Shown piece by piece: positions 1 through 5,528 of a DNA stretch of 5,528 nucleotides. Position 1 is the stretch's first letter, and each line of letters opens with the position of its first letter. Position numbers and translations under genes: made by a program. The notes below the pieces were generated by a model. The model did not search any database. It had not been told where the DNA came from and saw only the letters and a program-made list of their open reading frames with translations. This DNA comes from Lachnospiraceae bacterium UBA3821 (lineage in GTDB: Bacteria > Bacillota > Clostridia > Lachnospirales > Lachnospiraceae): contig DFDT01000053.1 of NCBI GenBank assembly GCA_002368865.1, positions 1 through 5,528 on the forward strand. Reading direction: 5' to 3'.

Positions 1-337
<337 letters not shown>

Positions 338-460
338 TAAGTCGTGATAGAAGAGAGATGTGAAAGAGAGATTCGTGTTCGGTTTTGAGGGTACAATATG
401 GTTCAGAGATTCAATATGAATCATAGATTCAATGTGATATAATATTTATTTGTTATGTGA
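338..460 (+). other. rRNA operon trailer without 5S or tRNA
   Basis: The stretch between the 23S end and the terminator holds no 5S rRNA (no CCGAACACGG-type core) and no tRNA. It has two short direct repeats: AAGAGAGAT at 351-359 and 364-372, and AGATTCAAT at 407-415 and 425-433. It also has a small hairpin, GATTC at 408-412 pairing with GAATC at 418-422. The segment TTCGGTTTTGAGGGTAC at 378-394 resembles the CAGTTTTGAGAGAAC-type box that flanks rRNA genes in many Firmicutes. It is probably part of the rRNA precursor removed by processing; that role is inferred. Confidence 0.55.
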
Positions 461-487
461 AACATCGGGTTAGCTCGGTGTTTTTTT
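461..487 (+). terminator. Intrinsic terminator of the rRNA operon
   Basis: AACATCGGG (461-469) pairs with CTCGGTGTT (474-482) in a 9-bp stem with two G-T wobbles, closed by a TTAG loop. A run of seven T (481-487) overlaps the stem end and follows it. It lies about 125 bases after the 23S end and before the promoters of the next gene, so it should end rRNA transcription. Confidence 0.85.
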
Positions 488-519
488 ATGCCACTCATAT
501 GCGGAAATATTACAGAAAA

Positions 520-548
520 TTGTACTATGCAATTTACAGTGGTAAAAT
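520..548 (+). promoter_or_regulatory. Extended -10 promoter for the lipoprotein gene
   Basis: A -35-like TTGTAC (520-525) is separated by 17 bases from a -10 TAAAAT (543-548), and the bases TGG just before the -10 give an extended -10 (TGn). It is placed between the rRNA terminator and the ATG at 587. It overlaps a second candidate at 533-560; the sequence alone does not show which one is used. Confidence 0.5.
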
Positions 549-560
549 GTTGTATATAAA
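533..560 (+). promoter_or_regulatory. Alternative housekeeping promoter for the lipoprotein gene
   Basis: TTTACA (533-538) and TATAAA (555-560), each one base from consensus, are spaced by 16 bases. Transcription would start near 567, leaving a very short leader before the AGGAGG at 576-581. It competes with, or supplements, the overlapping candidate at 520-548. Confidence 0.5.
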
Positions 561-586
561 TCAATATAGTTGTTTAGGAGGAAACC

Positions 587-1549
587 ATGAGATATTGGAA
601 GTGTCGGTTTTTTATATTGATCGCAGGGTGCATTTGTCTATGTGGGTGTGCCAACGGTACGGAAGGGTTTGTTTCGGAAGAAGCTTTACTGATGGACAAA
701 GAGCCGGGCAGTGTCAAGGCATCATTTCCTGAGCGTGAATCTGTTGAACCGATAACGGAGTATGGCCTGACGGTGACGAACAATCGGATCGAATCGGAAC
801 TGAGGCTGCAAACAGAAACGGAAAATTATCCCTATGCCTATATAGTATATCCGGAGTTTTCGCTTACAAAGGAAGCTGAGGCGCAATTCCTGCAGTTGGC
901 AGGTCGATTGCAGGAGGACAATGAAGCCATCAGTGAAGAGGCCGTTGAGGAATTAGCAAATGCGACTGCCCTTGCTATGGAGGGGGCAGAGTATTGGCTT
1001 GCTACGTCAAATCAGCGCACGGCCTCGGCGGAAATCTTTCGCGCAGACGATAAGATGTTTGGGTATCGTATTGTTTATGAAGGTTATTATAACGGAGCCC
1101 ATCCGGATATGTGGTTTGAGAGTGTGGCGTATGACACACAGAGCGGGGAGAGGCTGCCTTTGTCGGATGTGATCAGTGATGCAGAACAGATGAAGAAATT
1201 GCCACAGATCATTTTGGAAAATTTGGTACCGGCCGCCCAGGAGGAATATCGGTTTACGGATGAGGAAAATGCGGAGATGCTCCCGAGGATTGAGGAAATG
1301 GTGGCTGAGAATGCATTGGTGTGGACATTGGATGAAAACGGTTTTCACGTTTATTTTGATGCATATGACCTGCAGTTTTATGCTTTTGGACCGATTTTTT
1401 GTGATCTGTCGCTGGAGGAATATCCAGATCTGATCACAGAGAAATATCGTCCGGAACCGATGAAAGTTTTGCTGGCAGACCGCGTCACCTATGAGGAGGC
1501 GGATATAAAGGTCTACAGTTTATCTGATTTAGAACGGTATACAGAATGA
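587..1549 (+). CDS. DUF3298 (RsiV C-terminal-like) lipoprotein
   Basis: A 320-residue protein predicted to be exported and lipid-anchored on the outer face of the membrane. Residues 1-20 form a signal peptide (basic start, hydrophobic FFILIAGCICL) ending in the lipobox LCGC, with Cys21 as the lipidated residue. The mature part carries the hallmarks of the DUF3298 fold known from the C-terminus of RsiV and related proteins: YAYIVYPEF near 83-91, the core YYNGAHPDMWF at 167-177 followed by YDTQSGERLPLSDVI at 182-196, and NGFHVYFDAYDLQFYAFGP at 251-269. There is no cytoplasmic anti-sigma segment, so it is not a classical RsiV; its ligand or substrate is unknown. The start is set by AGGAGG at 576-581, five bases before the ATG. 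The gene stands alone between the rRNA terminator and the cheV promoters, and no clear terminator follows it. Function beyond the fold is not known to me. Confidence 0.85.
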   Translation: MRYWKCRFFILIAGCICLCGCANGTEGFVSEEALLMDKEPGSVKASFPERESVEPITEYGLTVTNNRIESELRLQTETENYPYAYIVYPEFSLTKEAEAQFLQLAGRLQEDNEAISEEAVEELANATALAMEGAEYWLATSNQRTASAEIFRADDKMFGYRIVYEGYYNGAHPDMWFESVAYDTQSGERLPLSDVISDAEQMKKLPQIILENLVPAAQEEYRFTDEENAEMLPRIEEMVAENALVWTLDENGFHVYFDAYDLQFYAFGPIFCDLSLEEYPDLITEKYRPEPMKVLLADRVTYEEADIKVYSLSDLERYTE

Positions 1550-1565
1550 TTTCCTGAGCGTGGTT

Positions 1566-1591
1566 TAAAGAGAGGGTAACAGAATCGATCT
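1566..1591 (+). promoter_or_regulatory. Possible SigD/sigma-28 (motility) promoter upstream of cheV
   Basis: TAAA (1566-1569) is followed after 14 bases by ATCGATCT (1584-1591). The known flagellar sigma consensus in Firmicutes is TAAA, about 15 bases, then GCCGATAT; here the TAAA and the CGAT core match, while the flanking bases fit less well. It lies about 110 bases before the cheV start, which is plausible for a chemotaxis gene. A match of this size can arise by chance. Confidence 0.35.
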
Positions 1592-1600
1592 GGCTAAAAT

Positions 1601-1642
1601 TTTCACAATTTTTATGAATTTATGGTTTCATTTTCTGTGAAA
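1601..1642 (+). repeat. 7-bp inverted repeat around the cheV -35 region
   Basis: TTTCACA (1601-1607) and TGTGAAA (1636-1642) are perfect reverse complements separated by 28 bases. The right arm lies between the -35 and -10 of the extended -10 promoter, so a dimeric regulator binding both arms could affect it. The region is AT-rich, so chance is a real alternative. Confidence 0.3.
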
Positions 1643-1653
1643 TATGTTATAAT
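1625..1653 (+). promoter_or_regulatory. Extended -10 housekeeping promoter of cheV
   Basis: A perfect -10 TATAAT at 1648-1653 is preceded directly by TGT, giving an extended -10. The -35 at 1625-1630 (GTTTCA, 17-base spacing) is weak, as is common for extended -10 promoters. The start of transcription would be near 1660, about 40 bases before the cheV ATG. Confidence 0.65.
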
Positions 1654-1700
1654 ATCTTAGAAGTTACTTATTTCGGAATAAATAGGGCGAGGTGCGGGGT

Positions 1701-2609
1701 ATGGATACGAAGATATTATTGGAAAACGGAACAAACGAATTGGAAGTTCTGGAGTTCACTCTGGATGGGAATTCTTACGGAATCAATGTTGCGAAGATCA
1801 AAGAGATTATTACATATCAATCATTGACGCCGGTTCCAAATGCACATCCCAGTATAGAAGGATTGTTTATGCCGCGTGATACGATGATCACGGCAATCGA
1901 CCTGAGAAATTGTCTCGGCCGCGGAGAATCCCAGCCCGGCGGACTGTTTATCATTACCAACTTTAATAAACTGGATATTGCATTCCATGTGGAAGCGGTT
2001 CTCGGAATTCATCGGGTTTCCTGGAGAGATATCATTAAGCCGGATGCAACGATCTCCACGACGGAGGAAAGTGTTGCCACCGGTATCATCAAGCAGAATG
2101 GAAAGCTGATCATTATTCTGGACTTCGAGAAAATCGTGACGGACATCAATCCTGAGACAGGTCTGAAGGTTTCGGAGATCACTGAGCTCGGTGAGCGCAG
2201 AAGATGCGATGTGCCTATTTTGATTGCGGAGGATTCCCCGCTTCTGAACAAGCTGATCGTAGATTCGCTGCGTGGGGCAGGATATCACAATCTGATCCAT
2301 ACAGAGAACGGTCAGAAGGCGTATGATGTCATTTGTCAGTGCAAGGATGACGGAACCCTGGATGAGCATGTGAAGCTTTTGATCACAGATATCGAGATGC
2401 CGGAGATGGATGGACATCATCTGACAAAGCTCGTGAAGGAAGATCCGGATACTGCAAATATTCCGGTTGTTATCTTCTCATCATTGGTAAATGAGGAGAT
2501 GAAGCGGAAGGGTGCCGCATTGGGCGCAGATGCACAGCTCTCAAAGCCTGAGATCGGAAATCTGGTGAGAGTGGTTGACGGATTGATCAAGCAGTATAAT
2601 CTGGAGTAG
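1701..2609 (+). CDS. cheV: Chemotaxis coupling protein CheV (CheW + receiver)
   Basis: A 302-residue cytoplasmic protein that links chemoreceptors to the kinase CheA and is itself phosphorylated by CheA, giving adaptation. Residues about 14-150 form a CheW-like domain (LEFTLDGNSYGINVAKIKEI, PNAHPSIEGLFMPRD, TAIDLR, then KLIIILDFEKI). Residues about 171-300 form a receiver domain: acidic pair Glu177-Asp178 in IAEDSP, phosphoacceptor Asp230 in LLITDIEMPEMDG, the Ser260-Ser261 position in VVIFSS, and Lys282 in LSKPE. All residues needed for phosphotransfer are present and the length is normal for CheV. The ATG at 1701 is chosen because GAGGTG (1689-1694) lies six bases upstream; an in-frame GTG at 1692 would use part of that site itself and has only a poor AGGG before it. 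The gene has its own promoters and a strong terminator, so it appears monocistronic. No other chemotaxis gene is in the window. Confidence 0.95.
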   Translation: MDTKILLENGTNELEVLEFTLDGNSYGINVAKIKEIITYQSLTPVPNAHPSIEGLFMPRDTMITAIDLRNCLGRGESQPGGLFIITNFNKLDIAFHVEAVLGIHRVSWRDIIKPDATISTTEESVATGIIKQNGKLIIILDFEKIVTDINPETGLKVSEITELGERRRCDVPILIAEDSPLLNKLIVDSLRGAGYHNLIHTENGQKAYDVICQCKDDGTLDEHVKLLITDIEMPEMDGHHLTKLVKEDPDTANIPVVIFSSLVNEEMKRKGAALGADAQLSKPEIGNLVRVVDGLIKQYNLE

Positions 2610-2643
2610 GCGTTAGAATCGGATACACGTAAAACGGATTGCA

Positions 2644-2680
2644 AAGGTGGAAGATCTTAGGATTTTCCGCCTTATTTGCT
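2644..2680 (+). terminator. Intrinsic terminator after cheV
   Basis: AAGGTGGAAGATC (2644-2656) pairs with GATTTTCCGCCTT (2661-2673) over 13 bp (two wobble pairs) around a TTAG loop. The tail ATTTGCTTGTT is only moderately T-rich, so read-through into the next gene is possible. The loop sequence is the same as in the rRNA terminator at 461-487. Confidence 0.75.
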
Positions 2681-2690
2681 TGTTGATTGC

Positions 2691-2718
2691 TTGAGAAACC
2701 TGTGTTAAACTATATAAA
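2691..2718 (+). promoter_or_regulatory. Housekeeping promoter of the 740-residue protein gene
   Basis: TTGAGA (2691-2696) and TATAAA (2713-2718), each one base from consensus, are spaced by 16 bases. They lie after the cheV terminator and about 35 bases before the ATG at 2754, so this gene and hisH can be transcribed separately from cheV. Confidence 0.65.
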
Positions 2719-2753
2719 GGGTTTTTATGCTTGTGGAAAGATGAGGATGTAAA

Positions 2754-4976
2754 ATGCCTTCACAGGAAGATTACTTAGATAAATTATTAAAAGAAATGGA
2801 AAGCGGTCCTAAGGATGAAGAATCCGTCGTCAAACCGGAGCAAAGTGTAGAGGAAATGCTCGATTCTAAGCCGGAGGCTGTGTATGTACCGGAAGCTGTG
2901 TACGTGCCGGAAGCAGAGGTGCCGGAGCCGGTCGCTGCGTCCGCCACTGTGGAGCCCGACATGATTGTGCCTGACGTTGTGGAACCTGACATGGTTGTAG
3001 CTGACGTGGCAGCGCCTGATAAGATGAAGGCTGATTATGAGGAGCCGGTTGCAGTGGCGCCTGATGTTGTGGAGGCGGTTGCAGTGGTGCCTGATGTTGT
3101 GGAGCCCGATATCGTGGAACCTGAATCCGTTGCGTCTGATGTTATTGAACCGGATATCGTGGAGCCGGTTATTGATGAGCCGGTTGTTCCGGTGGAGCAT
3201 GAGGAAATTTCCATAGCACCGACTGCGACGGAAGAAAGCGGTCCGGATGAAATGGATGATATGGCAGAACTATTGCAGTTTGCCCAAATGGCCAGGGAGG
3301 AGATTGAGACCGAGGATGAGGATGCGTCCGATACGATGTCTGAGGAAGAGATCGAGAAGATGATCAATCAAAGCCGCGTGACGGGAGAGGCGTCGGAGAA
3401 TACTTCACTGTTTCAGGAGGATGAAGATCTGCTGAATCTGTTGAATGCGGTATCCGGTGAAGATGGCGATCTGGATGATATCCATGATATGTTACAAAAA
3501 GCGGATAATAATGAGGCACTGGATAGTAGCATTTTGCAGCCGCCGGATGATCTGGCGGGACTGATGAGCGGTTTGGCAGATGCAGCGACAGAGGAAAATG
3601 AAGATGAGTTTGCCGGATTGAGCGAGCGGCAGAAAAAGGCATTGCTCAAGAAAAAGCAGCGGGAAGAGCGTGCTGCACAGAAAAAGGCGGCAAAAGAGGC
3701 GAAAAAAGCAGAAAAGCTGGCGAAAAAGCGCGGAAAGAAAACCGAAGAAACCGACAAAGCGGAGGAGACTTCTTCCGGGGAGCCTTTTGAGGATGCGTTG
3801 GATGCTATTTTAAGGGGCGAGCAGACGATAAGTGCAGACGGACCAGACGAGGAGCAGGCATTGTCCCGGAACGACTTCCCTGCGTTTCCTCTGGACGGAG
3901 AACAGGAGCTTTCCCAGGACGAAATAGAGGCGATGCTTCTGAACGGTGATAAGGGCTCTGAAAAAGAGGAGGTACAGACGCCGGATGAGGCGCTTTCTGA
4001 CCTCTCTGCCCAGGATGCGGACCAGATAGAGAACATTGGAGAAAAGCCGGAAAAGAAAGCGAAGAAGAGTATTTTTGCCAGATTCCTTGAGTTTCTGACC
4101 GAAGAAGATGAGGAAGAGGAGGAGAGCGGAACGGAGGATGTTCCTCTATCCGATGAAAACAAAGCCATTCTGGAAGAAATGGATCAGGAAGGAAAGAACA
4201 AGAAAGGCAAGAAGGATAAAAAAGCGAAAAAAGGCAAAAAAGGAAAAGAGGCTGCGGCCGGCGGAGAGGATGAGGACGAGGGCGATTCCGGAAATGCAAA
4301 AAAAGAGAAGAAGCCTAAGAAAGAAAAGAAACCTAAGGTTGTAAAAGAAAAAGAACCGGCAGCTCCCGGAGACCGCATTTCCTTCAAAAAACTGCTCCCG
4401 ATCATTTTGGCAAGTGCTTCCGTACTGATCGCATTGATGCTGTTGATCCATCTGGGCGGTGATTTTGTGGTGAAACAGGAAGCGAGGAGAGCTTATTATC
4501 AAGAGGATTATGAGACCGTTTATCAGGAGTTGTATGGTAAGAAGTTAAATGATTCCGAAAAGGTGATGCTCGGAAAGTCTGAGAGTATCCTGCGGATCCG
4601 GCTGTGGATGCGGGAATATGAGATGTTCGCGGAGGAAGGTGCAGAATTGGAGGCGCTGGATGTGCTGATCCAGGCTGTGAATGATTATTCCGCGCTCTAC
4701 GAATATGCGCAGCAGTGGAATGCAGCGGGTGATATTAGCACGATCTACAGCGAGATGCTGCAGATTTTGAACAACAAGTATCACCTTACGGAAGAACAGG
4801 CGCTTGCGATCGCGGCGGAACCGAGCGATATAGAGTACACCAGAAAAGTATTGGCAGTCATTAATGGGAATGGTCCGGAGATTCAGGAAGGATCCAGCCA
4901 GGGGCAGACGGGGATCGAATTACCCGATATGCTTCCGGAGGAGAGGCGATTCCCGGAAAACAGCGGAGTGCAGTGA
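2754..4976 (+). CDS. Membrane-anchored polyampholyte protein with FliM/FliY-like motif
   Basis: A 740-residue protein whose family I do not recognise. Residues 1-545 lack a signal peptide and should be cytoplasmic. In order they hold: an N-terminal helix (SQEDYLDKLLKEM); Pro/Val/Glu/Asp repeats (40-146); acidic helical segments with MSEEEIEKMINQ (195-206); a Lys/Ala/Glu helix, perhaps coiled coil (290-330); LSQDEIEAMLLNGD (386-399), very like the N-terminal CheY-binding peptide of FliM/FliY; an acidic run (449-458); and Lys/Gly-rich basic tracts (481-534). One membrane segment follows at about 547-566 (LLPIILASASVLIALMLLIH). With positive charge inside, the C-terminal part (567-740) faces outward; its first helices (RAYYQEDYETVYQELYGKKL) look TPR-like. 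The start has GAGGA (2743-2747) six bases upstream. The gene follows cheV (own promoter) and is 1 nt from hisH. A link to chemotaxis is inferred from the motif and neighbour; an envelope-assembly or scaffold role is equally possible. Confidence 0.9.
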   Translation: MPSQEDYLDKLLKEMESGPKDEESVVKPEQSVEEMLDSKPEAVYVPEAVYVPEAEVPEPVAASATVEPDMIVPDVVEPDMVVADVAAPDKMKADYEEPVAVAPDVVEAVAVVPDVVEPDIVEPESVASDVIEPDIVEPVIDEPVVPVEHEEISIAPTATEESGPDEMDDMAELLQFAQMAREEIETEDEDASDTMSEEEIEKMINQSRVTGEASENTSLFQEDEDLLNLLNAVSGEDGDLDDIHDMLQKADNNEALDSSILQPPDDLAGLMSGLADAATEENEDEFAGLSERQKKALLKKKQREERAAQKKAAKEAKKAEKLAKKRGKKTEETDKAEETSSGEPFEDALDAILRGEQTISADGPDEEQALSRNDFPAFPLDGEQELSQDEIEAMLLNGDKGSEKEEVQTPDEALSDLSAQDADQIENIGEKPEKKAKKSIFARFLEFLTEEDEEEEESGTEDVPLSDENKAILEEMDQEGKNKKGKKDKKAKKGKKGKEAAAGGEDEDEGDSGNAKKEKKPKKEKKPKVVKEKEPAAPGDRISFKKLLPIILASASVLIALMLLIHLGGDFVVKQEARRAYYQEDYETVYQELYGKKLNDSEKVMLGKSESILRIRLWMREYEMFAEEGAELEALDVLIQAVNDYSALYEYAQQWNAAGDISTIYSEMLQILNNKYHLTEEQALAIAAEPSDIEYTRKVLAVINGNGPEIQEGSSQGQTGIELPDMLPEERRFPENSGVQ
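2871..3191 (+). repeat. In-frame Pro-Val-Asp/Glu repeat tract
   Basis: Residues 40-146 of the 740-residue protein are built from degenerate short units such as EAVYVP (twice at the start) and PDVVEPD, PDIVEP, PVAVAPD. Near-identical DNA recurs, for example GTGCCTGATGTTGTGGAGC (from 3087) and a close copy near 2967. Such a tract is probably an extended, flexible, acidic spacer and is likely to vary in length between strains by slippage or recombination. Confidence 0.8.
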
Positions 4977-4977
4977 C

Positions 4978-5528
4978 ATGATAGCGATTATTGATTATGA
5001 TGCGGGAAATATGAAAAGTGTGGAAAAGGCGCTGCAGTATCTGGGGGCGGAAACGGTTGTCACCAGAGAGCCGGCGACCATACTCTCTGCGGACGGTGTG
5101 ATCCTGCCGGGGGTCGGAGCCTTTGGGGATGCAATGGGAAAACTCCGGGAGTACGGACTTGTGCCGGTGATCCGGGAGTGCGCGCAGAGAGACCTTCCGT
5201 TTATGGGAATCTGCCTTGGACTGCAATTGATGTTCGAGAGCAGCGAGGAAAGCCCCGGTGTGGAGGGACTGCACCTGTTGGATGGTGTGATCCGCCGGAT
5301 CCCTTCTGACGGAGGATGGAAGGTGCCTCATATCGGTTGGAACAATCTGCATTTTCCGAAACAGAGCAGATTGTTCGCGGGTATCTCAGAAGGGGCATAT
5401 GTTTACTTTGTGCATTCCTATTACCTGCAGGCGTCAGAGGAAAGTATCGTGGCGGCAACCACTGATTATGGCACATTGATCCATGCGGCAGTAGAACAGG
5501 GTAATCTGTTTGCCTGCCAGTTTCATCC
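4978..5528 (+). CDS. hisH: Imidazole glycerol phosphate synthase, glutaminase subunit HisH (3' cut)
   Basis: A class I glutamine amidotransferase that releases ammonia from glutamine and passes it to HisF, which makes imidazole glycerol phosphate and AICAR in histidine biosynthesis. The 183 complete codons show MIAIIDYDAGNMKSV at the start, the oxyanion strand PGVGAFG (44-50), the nucleophile Cys79 in GICLGLQLMFESSEE, VPHIGWN (116-122) and YFVHSYY (143-149). The catalytic His183 in QFHP is the last full residue but one in the window; the partner Glu expected two residues later, and the remaining C-terminal part, lie outside. The ATG is 1 nt after the TGA of the upstream gene and has GGAGTG (4965-4970) seven bases before it, inside that gene. 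No promoter of its own is seen, so it is probably co-transcribed and may be translationally coupled. hisF or hisA would be expected next, but is not visible. Confidence 0.95.
   Translation, partial: MIAIIDYDAGNMKSVEKALQYLGAETVVTREPATILSADGVILPGVGAFGDAMGKLREYGLVPVIRECAQRDLPFMGICLGLQLMFESSEESPGVEGLHLLDGVIRRIPSDGGWKVPHIGWNNLHFPKQSRLFAGISEGAYVYFVHSYYLQASEESIVAATTDYGTLIHAAVEQGNLFACQFH

Noticed and set aside
438..443. Perfect TATAAT box in the rRNA trailer
   Set aside because: It has no good -35 at 16-18 bases, and a transcript from it would meet the terminator at 461-487 almost at once. The surrounding sequence is very AT-rich.
457..732. 91-codon reading frame on the + strand
   Set aside because: It runs through the rRNA terminator hairpin and overlaps the lipoprotein gene in another frame, with no ribosome binding site of note.
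1692..1700. GTG start three codons upstream for cheV
   Set aside because: The GTG is part of the GAGGTG ribosome binding site that fits the ATG at 1701; the GTG itself has only a poor AGGG upstream.
1821..2420. 199-codon reading frame opposite cheV
   Set aside because: It lies wholly within a clear cheV gene, has no recognisable motif and no ribosome binding site.
2741..2752. Four-codon frame ATG AGG ATG TAA just before the 2754 start
   Set aside because: It overlaps the ribosome binding site of the main gene, so it is more simply part of that signal; nothing else supports a leader peptide.
3413..4168. Long Ser/Phe-rich reading frame on the - strand
   Set aside because: It is the mirror of the Glu/Lys/Asp-rich coding sequence on the + strand; its Ser-rich composition follows from GAA/GAG/GAT codons read in reverse. 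No start signal is visible.
4108..4344. Arg/Lys-rich 78-codon frame on the + strand
   Set aside because: It is a frame-shifted reading of the Lys-rich tract of the 740-residue protein, with no evidence for independent translation or for a frameshift signal.
4861..5352. 163-codon reading frame opposite the end of the membrane protein gene and hisH
   Set aside because: It spans the junction of two well-supported + strand genes and has no recognisable domain.

Overview
The window suggests a motile Gram-positive anaerobe of the class Clostridia, most probably Lachnospiraceae. The evidence is the clostridial character of the 23S rRNA end, strong AGGAGG-type ribosome binding sites, a CheV chemotaxis coupling protein, a lipobox protein of the DUF3298/RsiV type and a HisH beginning MIAIIDYDAGN. 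The assignment to family level is an inference from sequence memory, not from a search.

Layout, all on the + strand: (1) 1-337 is the 3' end of a 23S rRNA gene. (2) 338-460 is rRNA trailer with short direct repeats and no 5S rRNA or tRNA, closed by an intrinsic terminator at 461-487. (3) 587-1549 encodes a DUF3298-type lipoprotein behind two overlapping housekeeping promoter candidates. (4) 1701-2609 is cheV (CheW domain plus receiver domain), with a possible sigma-28/SigD-type motion-gene promoter and an extended -10 promoter upstream and a strong hairpin terminator at 2644-2680. (5) 2754-4976 encodes a 740-residue protein of no family I recognise. It has a long charged and repetitive cytoplasmic part, one membrane segment and a helical external domain. 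(6) 4978-5528 is hisH, beginning 1 nt after the preceding stop codon and cut by the window end just after its catalytic His codon.

The most interesting object is the 740-residue protein. Its cytoplasmic part contains a segment (LSQDEIEAMLLNGD) that closely resembles the N-terminal CheY-binding peptide of the flagellar switch proteins FliM and FliY, plus several weaker look-alikes. It sits directly after cheV. A working hypothesis is that it is a membrane-anchored scaffold or sink for phosphorylated CheY or for CheV. This is inference from one good motif and gene neighbourhood. hisH appears to be co-transcribed and perhaps translationally coupled with this gene, which is an odd pairing of a probable chemotaxis-linked protein with histidine biosynthesis.

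No mobile element, CRISPR array, riboswitch or tRNA could be supported.
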